From positions 62,001 to 126,000 of the forward strand of contig NKYR01000013.1 in assembly GCA_003184365.1 (NCBI GenBank): a DNA stretch of 64,000 nucleotides, given 5' to 3'. The stretch is from Evernia prunastri (taxonomy: Eukaryota; Ascomycota; Lecanoromycetes; Lecanorales; Parmeliaceae). A program made the position numbers and the translations under genes. The notes under the pieces are model-generated. The model searched no databases, was not told the DNA's origin, and was given only the letters and a program-made list of their open reading frames with translations. This document shows positions 20,804 to 32,471 of the stretch, in pieces. The first letter of the stretch is position 1, and every line of letters begins with the position of its first letter.

Positions 20804-22078
20804 TGTTCAAATAAATAGTGAAGCTGGTTCTGCGGTGCCGAGGCAATGGAGTGTCTAAGAAGACAGAAGCGACCTAGTCTCAGTACATAGTAAAGATTGG
20901 GTATGTATGCACAAACCGTTGCAATCCCTGGCAGTGAGAAATCTTCCCGCGCCGACTATATAACATATATCAAGAAATTATTTTATAGTCGTGGAGATAT
21001 TAAAGAAATATCATAAACTGTACAACATAAATTAATGCCTTAAACTCAAAATATGAGATGCCATCATTCTCAGCTCGGGAATATAATGTTCCGGCCCACC
21101 ACCGTGGTATCGGGGAAACCTCGGACGCTATCGCAGGAGATAAAGCACATGAAGTTCTGTTCTATATGTTTTTCTTATCTGTTATAGAAGAAATTAGTTA
21201 ACAGAAAAGATACCGCTGTAGCTTTTGCGAAGAAGCAGAAAACAAAGAATTTTGAAGAACACGAAGAATTCATGAGCTTACAGGTGCTTCAGGACCGTTT
21301 GTCTTTGGCTAAGTATCGATACGAGTCAAGGCATGTTTGAGTACGAGTCTGACGGGCCCTCGATTGATAGGCTCTCTAGGCGCAATTGAGCGAGATGACC
21401 GACTTCTGGCAGACACGATCAGAGAATCTGCACTATAATTCTTCTTCCACCCGCTACGAGTGCTTCGCGAATTACCATTCTACCTGGCTGGGCAGAGTTG
21501 AAACAACTGAAAGACTGTATCCGCTTCCACTCGCGCAGTCTCAAGACCATCGACAAAACCGTCAGGTACAGAATGCTATAAGCTAGGGTAGCATGCGACT
21601 CTGAGATTGTCGTTCTATTGATCGGAACTTGGATTGAAAATATGATACCCTGCGGTTCTCTCTCATCCGGCAGAAAATTGGCTGCCTCTATGCATGATCG
21701 TTCAGTGCTGGCTTTGAGAAGATATTGTCACGATAATGTGGCAGGCAAGTGTCGATCACCCCTAGAGCTTTGTCGCTTGGGGTCGTGACGCATTCACCGA
21801 CAACTTGACAGCATCAACCCAGGATTGACTCATTCAGAGCATGCTGTCATCCGACTGTGCGCTCTTGTGGTTACGGACAGTCTTTTCTTCAGTAAGCCAA
21901 CGTTCAAGCTCCTTTTACTTTAACTTACGAACCTTGACATTTGCATACCCACCTGGCTTTACCAAGACTACAAAATGACCAGATCTCCATTGCCACTAAC
22001 CCTAATGCTAGTTATTCTAACCTGTTTCTTTTCCTAAGATTAAGGTAGAGATAACGAATACTCAGCGGCGAAGACGTA
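20804..22078. other. Gene-poor region with AT-rich patch
   Basis: About 1.27 kb upstream of the CobW gene. A patch near 20950-21060 is AT-rich, and 21140-21260 contains short A/T runs. No coding frame with a credible start or domain is visible. Confidence 0.4.
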
Positions 22079-22172
22079 TCACCTTGTACGGTGGTAAGTC
22101 ACACCCGACCCCGGAACTACCCGGATAGCGCACCGCCCGGGGTAGGGTATAACTTACCACCGCACAAAGTGA
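22079..22172. mobile_element. 94-bp palindromic MITE
   Basis: The two arms are inverted copies: TCACCTTGTACGGTGGTAAG at the left, and TCACTTTGTGCGGTGGTAAG when the right end is read in reverse complement. They continue into ACCCGACCCCGG and ACCCTACCCCGG. Both outer ends adjoin TA, as expected for a Tc1/mariner-like target duplication. The centre contains ACCCGGATAGCGCACC. A diverged relative lies at 52668-52749. Confidence 0.75.
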
Positions 22173-23490
22173 TAGCACGCTAGGGCGGATGTAAAACAGA
22201 TCTCACATGGTAACGAGACACTCAGGCCCAGAAGAAACCTGCGGCAACTCGATCGTAGGGAGCCAGTGAGGGAACAGGAGTCGGTCGAGTCCAGCTTCTT
22301 TTGGTTCCAAAAGCCGAAAAGTGAGTTGCGGGTAGGTCCACCCTTCCTGGTGTATTCTCGTAGTCAAAGTGACAGAATATGGAGAAATATGCTGCGTCCG
22401 ACTGGTGTTGCAAAGAGCAGTGGACACTACCCGTAGACCTTATTGTCGGAACTTTATCAAGGGCGCCTTGATCCCATGTTGCGAAAGCCTTTCGTAAGGA
22501 CATCTCAATTTTAGCTCGCACGTCCCAGATACCGGTCGACACAGGCGCCGGCTTGGGCCGGTCATCACTTTCGTCCAATATCACAAATTCAATGAGCGTA
22601 ATTGTGAACAGAAGACGGGGATGTATGATGGACAGATTGACAAGAGGCAACTGCCTGTGGGATGACATGCTGTTATCTCCCTGAATGTACCCAAATCCTG
22701 CGCACATGACACGTCACGAGACTGTATATGCGAGTAAAGCTCATCCCAAGATGGATCATATGTCTCATGAGACAATCTTTCGCATATACCTTATGCGCGG
22801 ATTTCCTGATTCTTAGGTTTGCTGCGACTTTCAATCCGCAAGCGACCTTCGGGAATCCATTACCATGTGCACCTATAATGGTCCGAGATCTGTGTGGGAA
22901 AATGGTGCTGTTGGTTCGTGGGGATATATTGCTGAATAGAGAGCTCCAAGACGTCTTCTTGGCTATGCTTCGTTGCATTCGGATACTCCCTGATGTGCTG
23001 CCCTGGAATGACAGGCGTAACGACCTGGAGTATTGGAGCCGTGACCAGCCGAGGTGATCTCACCCTATACTACTGTCGCTCTGGTACGGATTCCAGTGGA
23101 ACTCAGCAGCGCCAGTGAATGTATTATTGCGTGAGTAGAAGCTGTACCTAGACCCTACAATTTGATCACGATCGCGTCAAGCCTGAGCCACATCACATGG
23201 AGTTTTCCATAGAATGACTACCTAGCCTAGGATTTTCCAACTGACTTGTGTTAAGATTCTCAAGGGTGGAGTCAGGTTGAGTGTTACTAGAATCGATGAG
23301 GGTTACATAGCACAACGCAACACCAGGCGCACCATGCTAATGAAACACTTGAGATAGGAAAATTCTTCGAGGAAGTTTTAGTGGAAGCTGCACCTATCAC
23401 AGGTTCGCAGGGATAGTACTCTAATAGCTACACATAGCATTTCGCGCTATCTTCCTCAAGGTAAACCTGTGATGTCTCCGGCCGATTTTC
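22173..23490. other. Mostly non-coding, one doubtful frame
   Basis: Between the MITE and the adenylating-enzyme gene. Apart from the doubtful minus-strand frame at 22222-22707, nothing with start, splice or domain support is visible. Confidence 0.35.
22222..22707 (-). CDS. Hypothetical protein or remnant
   Basis: A 161-codon ATG frame. The central part (ILDESDDRPKPAPVSTGIWD) has a protein-like composition. The C-terminal third overlaps a competing frame that looks equally protein-like (LTFRLLEPKEAG), so a frameshift or an unseen intron is likely. No family recognised. Confidence 0.2.
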   Translation of the reverse strand: MCAGFGYIQGDNSMSSHRQLPLVNLSIIHPRLLFTITLIEFVILDESDDRPKPAPVSTGIWDVRAKIEMSLRKAFATWDQGALDKVPTIRSTGSVHCSLQHQSDAAYFSIFCHFDYENTPGRVDLPATHFSAFGTKRSWTRPTPVPSLAPYDRVAAGFFWA

Positions 23491-25334
23491 TCAAGCTGCA
23501 TTCGCGAAGATGTCCTCTATCTCATCCTTGTAGCGCTGTAGAGTCTGTACACGAGCCACACTATCCTTTATAGTGCGTTCGAAGGGTTTGTTCTTCTTCG
23601 CGAATATCACTAGATCCTGAGAAATCTGCACAGATGGATGGCATTGTGAATTGACCTTTTCCAGGAACGGTTGGAGACTCTTCAGTAGGGTTTGCCGTTC
23701 CGACTCGGTCTCTGCTTTCGTCTGGGCGCTTGGTATCAGCTCCACAAGAAGCACGGGCTTGGGTCGGCCATGACCGCCAATGAGCGCTGCCTGGACAAGC
23801 TCGTGGCGCTCAATTTCAGGCTCAAGAGTCGACGCATGCAACCCCTCGCCGTGAGCCAGATAGACGTAATCATCTTTGCGCCCTACAATTTGCCAGGAGC
23901 CTTTGCGTTCAGGGTGTTCGACCCATAGGTCGTTGGTCTCGAATCGAGATTTGTTTGGATGCACGAGGAATATCTGTTGCATAGATGCGTACTCTGGCCG
24001 GCGTACAAAAACGAGCTCGTGTAGGTTGGCATGCTGCCACTCAAACACCGCGCCTGCATGGGGTTGAAAGGACACAAAATCCCAATCGGTCATACTATTG
24101 CGAAGCTGAACGAAGTAACCCCCTGCCTCGGTACTACCTATGGAAGGAGCAACTCGAACGTGTGGAGTTAGCTGGGCGCCGGTGCTTCTATTTAGTGGTG
24201 CTCCACAGTAGTGGATATATTCGAGACTCCGCAGAGCTGACAGGCCCGAGGAAGCCAAGCAAAGTTGGTCAATGAGAGCTGGAGGAAGTAGTGCTCCATC
24301 AGGTCGGCCGTACTTGATTATGGCTTGAACATTATCCGGTGTTGGTGGCGACGTTGATGGTCCTAGGACAAGCACAGTGCGTATGAAAACGCTCATGGAG
24401 GTGATCATCATCATACCTACGAACTGATAGATGACCTATTAGCAGGTTATAGTCTAGAACGGCGAATGACGTACGTGAAGTGTTGGAAGAGGCGTGTACC
24501 ATCGCTTGAACGCATACTGATGGATATGTGTCTCCCCAATGTCCTCCAACCCTGCTGCTGTATCTGGTATTGACATCATCCTATGCGTATAAGTGATAGG
24601 CTTTGGATGGCCTAGCCGATGATTAGTTCGAGACCAGGCTCTATGAACATGTCAGAACAACTAACCTGTCGTGCCCGAGGTGTGAAAAACAAGCCAAGGG
24701 TCGTCTCTAGCATCTTCCCATGATTTGTGATAATAAACGGGCTTCGCTGGGGTATCCTGTAATAGCTCGTGAAGCTCCGGAGCTGTCACCGTCCGCACAC
24801 TCGGCTGATGCTGCACAATCTCATCGATAACGGTTGCCATGCTCTCAGGTCGCATATAGACCTTGCAATTCTTTATGGATAAGATACGAAGCTGCGCCTC
24901 AGGTGTAACGATCGATGAAGGTAGGATCATCTGAGCTCGTTGAAAAACCTAGTCTCAGTGGAATGTCGCCTGACTCTCGATAGATGACAGAAGTTGTAGC
25001 TGAATGTAACGAAAAAGATGCTCACCACTTTTCCTAGTTTACCTGCAGCAACAGCCAAGATGGGGTATCGGAGATCTCTAGGCCCAGCATAGGCGAACGA
25101 TGGGAACGATTCGCTGGATACAGGTAAATTTCTGCTCAGCCAAAGAACCGCATGATTTACGGCATTTGCGAACTGGCGATAGGTGATTTCTTTGTAGCCT
25201 CTGGATACTTCATGTTCATCTATCGGAATCGAAACCCAGGCACTGTCTGGCTCCTGCTGTGCTCGTTCGTCGATGAGGGACAGGAGATTGCGCCGCCCAT
25301 GCTTGACATCAGGGATAGGGAGTACATTAGCCAT
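23491..25334 (-). CDS. Stand-alone NRPS-like adenylation-domain enzyme
   Basis: Four exons: 25334-25026, 24948-24666, 24611-24475 and 24423-23491. Introns are 77, 54 and 51 bp with GTGAGC, GTTAGT and GTACGT donors. The product is 553 residues. AMP-binding motifs are in order: FHTSGTTGHPK (A3 loop, rebuilt across an intron), APSIGSTEAGGY (A5), then GRKDDYVYLAHGEGLHAS (A7/A8 region) and KPFERTIKDSVARV (A10 region). The N-terminus HGRRNLLSLIDERA matches NRPS-like reductases and synthetases. The frame stops right after the adenylation domain: no carrier, reductase or thioesterase domain follows. The enzyme could adenylate an acid in trans or be a truncated relic. All introns and motifs are intact, which favours a working gene. 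The substrate is unknown. Confidence 0.8.
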
Positions 25335-26144
25335 GTAGTCGCTGGGCTTGAGATTCAATATAGCGTATGATGCTCAAGTGGACACCGCAAACAATAAGAG
25401 AGCGGGAGAAATGGTGGGGGAAGGCAGTCCCAGAATTCTAGCCAAAAATAATCTGCCCCGCCACTTTTGACTTGGATACTCGTCAGATCCGCTTACGTGC
25501 AGCATTGCATTAATATACAGTACGTGGCTCGGGTGGATCTGCATTGCAGCAAATCTCACTTTTATGAAGATCTACAGGATTACTTTGACACACTGCGATC
25601 CGGATTTGCAATGCAAAGCAAGTTTCGTAAATCCCGTGAGCATCGACGCTAGCAACTTCCCTTGCAGAATTGCCTTAAAAGACAGCAGCTCCAATGTACA
25701 ACAGCCAAAGAATGTCTCAACCGTGATTGCCGGTCGGTGGAGCTAGCGCCGTGAGTTCGGGGAGGGGAAGGGGCCAGGCGAGCTGACTTAACTAATTACA
25801 AATTTACAATCAGATTTCGCTGGCCGTACATCTCCAGGGCCTACGGGTCATGGCGCCTACTCCATCGGGAAAGTCATTCAAGCCTTGTTGTGGATACGAA
25901 CATGAACATCACCTTGTCGCCCTTACAAATTCTTCTTGGCAGCTGATGCCAAGAGACTCCGATCATGAGCGGAGGAGCGGTACATGTAAAGGGTATCTAA
26001 GCAGAAGATTGAGACCGTTCGCCGCCCCCCTAGGGCAATCGCAATCTCGGAAGGTCGAATCCTACATCCAACACCGACTTTGCTCAAGTGAGTTCCCCAT
26101 GTCAACCTCCTAGGAATATTACTTTCAAACCTAGTCGGAGTCCT
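25335..26144. other. Intergenic
   Basis: About 0.8 kb between two minus-strand genes; presumed promoter of the adenylating enzyme and 3' region of the rhodopsin-domain gene. An 87-codon ATG frame at 25850-26113 (+) has no recognisable content. Confidence 0.4.
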
Positions 26145-27420
26145 TTACCGTATGTTAGGTGCCCTGGGCGTGCTTGCGCTTTTATACTGGCCAGTCGAAG
26201 TCGCCTGTAGCTCTGAACGAACGAGTACGTTGTCTGAGCTACCTGTCGAATTATCTCGACCAAGTTCCATGTCTCGACCGAAAGACTGTAGCCTCACTCC
26301 ACCCCTTACGTCCTCTTTGAGAGAGTGAGACATGGAATCCCGGTCTTTTTTGTAGTCCGTTCTACCTCCAGTTCGTCGCCAGGTAACGACTCGCTTCTTA
26401 AGCCATTGTGAGGTCACTGCGAGAAGAGGATGGAGGCCAATCAGACAAGCTGCTGATAGATACATGCCGCTTTCCACCAATGTCCAACTGGATAACGAGA
26501 CATCCGCCCCTTTGCAACATCTCAGTAATATTTCGGAGGCGGAGATGAGTAGTTACTTACAAGCTGGGTCCATTGTGGAGGATCGTTCATCACCGAAGAA
26601 AGCATGTGCGCGTATGCATGAAGCGACAAGACCTCTAGATGAGTGAGCAAATGTAGAACAGCAATCAGAGACGTTCACTGACAGGCCACCTGAGAGGAAG
26701 GCCAGGACAATACCAGCTTTCCGCGCTGTCGAGGCTTGAAGAGTCCATATCCTGTATATTGGAATGATTATGATAATGATATCTCCAATGATGTTCATAA
26801 CAGTGGACAATCGATAATAGAGGAATAAATTGATGCACTTGGCCTCAGATATTCCAGTGTTCCAAAGATACTGTATCGGTCTGCATTCGACAACTCCCAC
26901 GATGATTTGCGATATCAAGAAGCCAATGAGATAGAACAAGATTGCCCAGCTGAAGAATCTTGTCATCCCTTTAGGGAATATCCGAAGATATAAAGCAACA
27001 ATTGAGGCGCGAGACAACATATTGGATACTGCAGAAAACCAGCTGAGAGCATAGATGAGCTTGCCTCTCGTTGACAACGTATCCGGATTTGTCATGACCA
27101 CCGCTTCGACGTGATGGCCGGCTCCTCCTATGGAAACTAGGACTGCAAAGCACCCCAAGATTAGCAACCAGCGACTCGCGGCCAGCAACGATCCTTACGA
27201 TAACAGGCTGTACAGGTAGCCACGACAAGGATCCAGGATCCTGGCAGGAGAAACTCATCCCAGCCCCGGTCGGCCGCTGTCAACACACGAGCATATAGTC
27301 TTAGAGCCAACAACAGCGATGGAATAACCAGCATAACCGTGCAGATGCCACAAGCCGGCCGGAACAATCCTCTTCCAAATAATTCTGTGAAAGTCCTTGG
27401 GCTTCCGGAGTCGTCGCCAT
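26145..27420 (-). CDS. Rhodopsin-domain integral membrane protein with apparent frameshift
   Basis: Exons 27420-27199, 27142-26683, 26634-26561 and 26509-26145. Introns are 56, 48 and 51 bp; donors are GTAAGG, GTCAGT and GTAAGT. Family features: LALRLYARVL and GWDEFLLPG in helix 2, GGAGHHVEA, YALSWFSAVSNMLSRASIV, ECRPIQYLWN, GDIIIIIIPIYRIWTLQ, SSTMDPAWADVS (rebuilt by splicing) and SWTLVESGMYLSAACL. The tail is basic and Ser-rich. This is the fungal rhodopsin-domain family of multi-pass membrane proteins of mostly unknown function. The ATG-initiated N-terminus (QGLSQNYLEEDCSGRLV) is in a different frame from the helices after it. The exon sum is one base short of a multiple of three, as a 1-nt deletion near 27350 would give. 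It may be a recent pseudogene or a sequencing error. Confidence 0.65.
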
Positions 27421-29532
27421 GACGATTGCTCAGATCTGATAATAGTGTGTGTCCTCGAACATGCCCGAGCTCGGCCCTAGTTAGAATAGAGACTCCACTC
27501 TCTATTTAAAATGATGGGTGGAAGAAGTAAAGCGATTATGCGAAGTTGAGAGAAGTTGTAGGTCAGCCCAATCTGCAGACAAGAGCTAAGAATTCAGAGC
27601 GAAGTACCAAGCCGCTTTGCATATGCAGTCCGGGTTTAAAGCACCTTTCCCAGAAGTAGGCCATGGTTGGGAGAGATGACTGGTGGAAATTGGACCCATT
27701 ACTGAGGAAAGGGCTGAGCGCGTCCGGTTACCCTACCGCCAGCATGTTTCTGCCTTCCTTCGTGCGTTAGTGCTTACCTATCATGAGACCCAATCCGATG
27801 GTGACGGACGTAATGGACCCAGTCACCTTTCGGTATGTCCGCTGCGAATATTTGCCGCTCGGAAATATAATGACAATCCGGCCCTCCCCCCCCTCATCCT
27901 ACACCAATCATAATACTTAAGTTGCGGCACGCGTACAGGATGTCTTTGAGGAATATAATGGTTAACAGAAAAGTTATGCCCAGCGCTAGTGATAGCCCTA
28001 ATCCTACTTTCGGAAGACGGTTTTGAACCTGTGGGCATCAGCGCTGGAACAAGAACGGATCAGCTCAATAAGATACGGCCTCTGAAATGCGCCGACATGC
28101 TGAGTTTTGCAAGCCCGGGTCTGACTGGCAATGTTTTCGGTTATTTGCTAGTACTTTCTTCGATCGGAAGTGAGCTACGAGTCTGGTAATAGAAACCAAT
28201 CAACAGGTTCCCAGCCCGTCCTCTATCTTTCTCTTAGAAAGTGACAAGGGAAAGACAGCGGAAGGTGTATCAGTTCCCGTTCCGGCCGAACAGACCCAGC
28301 AGACTCGACTCTCTGTTCTTACTGAAGGCATAGAGCAACTTCCAATCAGGCTGCCAGCGTACAACTTACTCGAAGAGTACATTCAGTAACGGCAAGAAAC
28401 CTCTCCGTTCTACATCATAGGCATCGCTGTGGACTGCAACGCCCCTTCGATGTCAAAGTCGAAGATTGACCTCCGTGCAAGAGACGTCGTTCGATAGCGT
28501 GTGTTCGATCCTTTCCCTTGGTTGCATTATAAGAGCCTAGAACAATGAGGCTATGCGATCTCTAGGATTTTTGACGAATGATACTAAGTTTTCCTCCAGA
28601 CCGTCATTCGACCAGCCAAGAATCGGAGACGGTGACAAACAAGACGTCCGGCATGCTGTACAGTTTCGACGTTCAACCGAAGAACAATCTGCAAACGAGT
28701 AAATCATATATACCCGTGAAGCACGACGACAAGAATGATCGCATAATCGCTCAAGGCTTGGTGACCTACCTGCAACGACGCGGGCACATACAACTTGCTG
28801 GGGGGTTTATGAAAGCACTTGGAAGACTGCTCATCTAGAGGATTCTAGGATGGCTGTGGATTACAGACGTATATTTCGTGCGCTGTGATGGATGGGAGGC
28901 TCCATCTAACTTCATACATCTCGCCAGAGATCCAACATAGGGGAGGTGGTTTTGATGGAACGAATTCGGGTCTTGCTCCTACGACATTCTTTCAAAGATG
29001 CTGCGTTTTTGCGTCTGCTACCCCAAAGCTGAGCGACTCTTCATCTGATCCCAGACCCAAGATCAACGGTCGAGAGGCTTCGGTCTTGCTACATGTGGCA
29101 CGAGACACGCACGCTCGTCCCCTATCAAAACATTGTCAGATACTGTACCCATCGGTCTCGACGCGCTATTGAAATGCACACACTATAACTCGAAACTCTA
29201 ATCTCTTCTCCACCACTGCACTATGCTACTATCGGCAAGCATCAACATCCTAGATTCCTAGCTGCATCCACCATCTCAGCCGCATCTCAGCCGCCCCACC
29301 CCCCCGACCTCGGCCGCCTCCTCGTCGCATCATGGATGAGCGTCTCTGCATTCGCAGGTACGAGGATACGGTTCGGAGACGATTGGTCAGTAACATCGTG
29401 TTCGCATGCGAGTCCCGACCAAAGACCGCGCCCGCGACTGACGGATCGATACAGAGGATCCTTGTACGCGACTTCACTATAATATAATAAAACATAATCC
29501 ATCCACGTCCAAAGTACGTCGAGGTATATACA
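27421..29532. other. 2.1-kb region without a supported gene
   Basis: Several short frames exist. One open stretch on the plus strand (28201-28389) has a protein-like composition (TEGIEQLPIRLPAYNLLEEY) but no ATG. An 86-codon ATG frame lies at 28578-28838. Both may be remnants of a decayed gene. The right end should contain the promoter of the LITAF-like gene. Confidence 0.35.
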
Positions 29533-29998
29533 ATGGCGACGGAAATGCACGAAATCGGCAACGCGGGCCTCGTCAAACCGACCTACGGCCTAGGCGTCTC
29601 GCCCGACTTCGTCGACTGCCCCAGCTGTCGGCGGCGGCAGATGACGCAGGTCACCATGGTTCCCAGCGAAAAAACGAGGTGATTCCCCCCCTACTCTATT
29701 TGCCGCCCCTCCTCCCCCCTTCCTCTCTTCCCCAGCCAATCCCCAGCGTGCCTCTGGTCTCGGAGAGAGACGTCCTCTGCTGATACAAGACCTTTTACCA
29801 TTCAGGCAGGCGAAAATCAGCTACTGCATCGGGGGCTTCTGGGCGTGCGGGCTCTGCTACTTCGTTCCCGACTGGATGCGGATCGGCTACGACGCCCAGC
29901 ACAAATGTCCGTGCGGGTTCACGGTCGCGTTGGTGAGGCACGATCAGCCTCAGGGGAACGCGGATTATGTGGCGTCGAGATATGCGGCGGATGCGTGA
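29533..29998 (+). CDS. LITAF-like zinc-ribbon membrane-associated protein
   Basis: Two exons, 29533-29678 and 29806-29998 (127-bp intron, GTGATT...TTCAG, T/C-rich), encode 112 residues. The N-terminal Cys pair (VDCPSCRRRQ) and the C-terminal pair (HKCPCGF) flank a hydrophobic Cys-containing stretch (CIGGFWACGLCYFVPDWM). This is the LITAF/PIG7 arrangement, in which two zinc knuckles surround an amphipathic membrane-embedded helix. LITAF-domain proteins sit monotopically on endosomal or plasma membranes. The splice creates an Arg codon and continues into QAKISYCIG. No PPxY motif is visible. Confidence 0.75.
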
Positions 29999-30244
29999 GC
30001 TCGATGGGGAGCGGTCTTTTGAGGGGCGTTGGAGGCTTGTTGTTGTGTGGAATTTGCTCCAGATTGTCTTATCGAAGGAGATACCCGTTGGTCAATTCAC
30101 TCCGGAATAAAGTGGTACACCGCAATTAACAATTATATTTTGGGTTCAGGCACTTGTAATTATACATATATAGACACACTCGCATTTGTGCATTACATAC
30201 TATATGTCGCAGTTCGGAGCCCTGCAGACATGTTTCTCGCTTTG

Positions 30245-31354
30245 CTAGATATTATCTGGTGCCTTCACATATATACTTCTCAACTGCCCGCGAGCAGTAT
30301 CTACGACCCTACATAACTCATTTGTCCGGATTCTGCGATACCGCTGAGTCTCCCCAGAAATGCATTCGAGAAAAATGCCCAGGTAATGGCTCTGACCGTG
30401 CAAGCAATCAATACTTGCAATATACACGCCCTGGTATTGCTGGAGGCAGAGGTCAATAGAGATGCCCTTGTTAGTCATTTGGTAGGGTTTGTTGTTCTGT
30501 CTATTGGGTTTGGCCACGTAGTCCCCTGTCTCCTGGAAAAAGTCCGGAGACTCTGCAAGGAGCCCTGACCCCAAAGGGCGTGCGACAGCGCTTTTCCAGG
30601 CAAACAAGGAATGGTCGTCAGAGTACCTCATGATCTCCTCCTGAAGTCGACGGAAGGCGCGCTCCCTCCCTTCTCCGTATAGGAGCGGCATGTTCACGCC
30701 GAAGAGACCTAGCAAGCAGTACGCGGTGTCTTCAGGCACCGTTGTCCCTCTCCCCGCGAACCAGGACATGCGCTGGCTGATACTGGCACGGCTTATGTTC
30801 TGTCGGTGCAATAGGAAGTCCATCGCGATCTTCGTTCTACCTGTAAGTGCTCGTTGCAAACTTTCCTTGTCGCCTATCACATTCCACTCCTTGTCGAAGA
30901 ATACAACGTTCTTTGGCGCTACAAGCTCCTGCAGCGTCCAGCCACGCGTGAACCATTTACTTTGAGTCAACGTGGGAACGCCTGGGCTTGGGAAGTCTTC
31001 CAGATACGCGAAACAGGCTTCGGCTTGCTTGTACCATTGCCACATTGAATTGATCGCCGTAGAAAACTCGGTGAGATTCTTCTTGTCAATGCAGACGGTG
31101 TCGAGCCAAAGGTGATTAATGCCGCCCTTATATTTGCGGAGGACTGCTTTGCTTGCTTCGGTTATTTTTGAGGCGCTGGGGAATTTCGGCCCTGATCGGG
31201 ACGCAGAAATGGTTTTGAAGTGAGGCATATCTTCGAACGTCACTTCCATCTCTTGCCAGACGTGGGAGATTATCACGTATGGACGTCCCTGCTGACGCTT
31301 GAGCTCCGCTTCGGCGGGAAGCTCATGGTTTTGCGCGTTCAGCAAGCGTATCAT
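30245..31354 (-). CDS. HET-domain protein, HET-E/NWD2-type N-terminus
   Basis: One open frame of 369 codons from the ATG at 31354 (MIRLLNAQNHEL), the usual start of this HET subfamily. The frame stays open farther upstream but without ATG. HET signature: YVIISHVWQEMEVTFEDM, INHLWLDTVCIDKKN, EFSTAINSMWQWYKQAEACFAYLED, WFTRGWTLQELVAP, then QRMSWFAGRGTTVPEDTAYC and GLFGVNMPLLYGEG. It stops soon after the HET domain, so it lacks the NACHT-WD40 part of full HET-E proteins. Short HET proteins often sit near NLR-like genes in fungi, but no NACHT gene adjoins it here. Role in incompatibility is inferred from the family. Confidence 0.85.
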   Translation of the reverse strand: MIRLLNAQNHELPAEAELKRQQGRPYVIISHVWQEMEVTFEDMPHFKTISASRSGPKFPSASKITEASKAVLRKYKGGINHLWLDTVCIDKKNLTEFSTAINSMWQWYKQAEACFAYLEDFPSPGVPTLTQSKWFTRGWTLQELVAPKNVVFFDKEWNVIGDKESLQRALTGRTKIAMDFLLHRQNISRASISQRMSWFAGRGTTVPEDTAYCLLGLFGVNMPLLYGEGRERAFRRLQEEIMRYSDDHSLFAWKSAVARPLGSGLLAESPDFFQETGDYVAKPNRQNNKPYQMTNKGISIDLCLQQYQGVYIASIDCLHGQSHYLGIFLECISGETQRYRRIRTNELCRVVDTARGQLRSIYVKAPDNI

Positions 31355-31870
31355 TGCGTATAAATTTGGGCCTGTATACTGCTGTTTAGACTCAGCCAAC
31401 AAGGCAATCAGCTGTTTATTCGGCAAGGAAAGCAGGAGGGTTACGAAGGGGCTCTTTCTACAGAGTAAATATACGTACTGCACGTCCAAAATCCATTGGT
31501 CTACAGAAACTAGAGAAGTAGGCTATTGTTTCTATGAAATAACACCCGAAGAATGTCCGACGACCCCCAACATATCGAACAGTGGGGCACCTTTACTTGC
31601 GACCACGATGTGAGAGCTCTGCCTAGGTATCAACACTGACTTGCAGCTGATAAAAGTTGAGAGCTAGAGTGACAGTGAAAGAACCAGAAAATTTATCGTG
31701 CGTCCTCTCAGTAGCTTTCGAAGACGTCAACCGCCGAAGCAAACCGTTCAACGCGTGTACTCCCCACCAATGCCTATCTCCTGTTCGGCAGTCTGAAACC
31801 CTTCACTCCCACCGACAAGCCTCAGGTGCTACGATAAGGACATATACTAGCACTCTAGACATCCTAAGCC
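31355..31870. other. Divergent promoter region
   Basis: About 0.5 kb between the minus-strand HET gene and the small plus-strand gene. No further gene seen. Confidence 0.5.
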
Positions 31871-32293
31871 ATGGACAATCAACAGAGTCAGGCTTTTAAA
31901 CCCAAGACAGATTTCACGATGGACAATCCAAACAGCCAGCAGACCCCACAAGCCGGCGAGCAGAGCTCTGCCGGCGGATTGGGTGGCATAGGCGACAAGG
32001 TCAGCTCAGCTGCTAGCGGAAATAGAGAAGGCAGCGCGGAAAACCAGAGCTATCTCGACAAGGGTAAGCAGTGAAACCTCCGGGCTCAATTCCTCCGCAT
32101 GCTAATGTTGTCCCAATCTACAGGTATAAGCTACCTACAGCAGTCCATCACCGGACAAAGCGGTCAGAGCAAAGAAACAAGCCCACAAGGAGACACCAGC
32201 CACCATGCCGCTGTAGATGAAGCTCATCCTGAGAAGATCTCTGAATTCCTCCGTGATCAAAATCGAAGCGATACGGGAGAGGATCGAAAATAA
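31871..32293 (+). CDS. Small hydrophilic fungal protein (stress-type, function unknown)
   Basis: Two exons, 31871-32063 and 32124-32293 (60-bp intron, GTAAGC...CTACAG with GCTAAT upstream), encode 120 residues. The sequence is rich in Gln, Ser, Gly, Asp and Glu, with no Cys, signal peptide or membrane segment. The splice gives SYLDKGISYLQQSITGQ, followed by HPEKISEFLRDQNRSDTGED. This resembles a family of small fungal proteins with a YLDKxxxYxQ core and a conserved tail, which I recall as hypothetical or stress-associated. Likely intrinsically disordered. Confidence 0.65.
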
Positions 32294-32471
32294 TTGGGGC
32301 TTGGTGGAGGTCTATGGTGTGCGGCATCGGAGGAAGCGCTCAGAGACACCATGTGTGCGAGTAGCTCGAATGACGATGGACATTGCCTTTCATAAGGCTA
32401 GGAGACTTCTAATGGGCACGACTCTCGCCGCATGACTGATGAAATTCGAAGCATACTCTTCTTGTACATGA

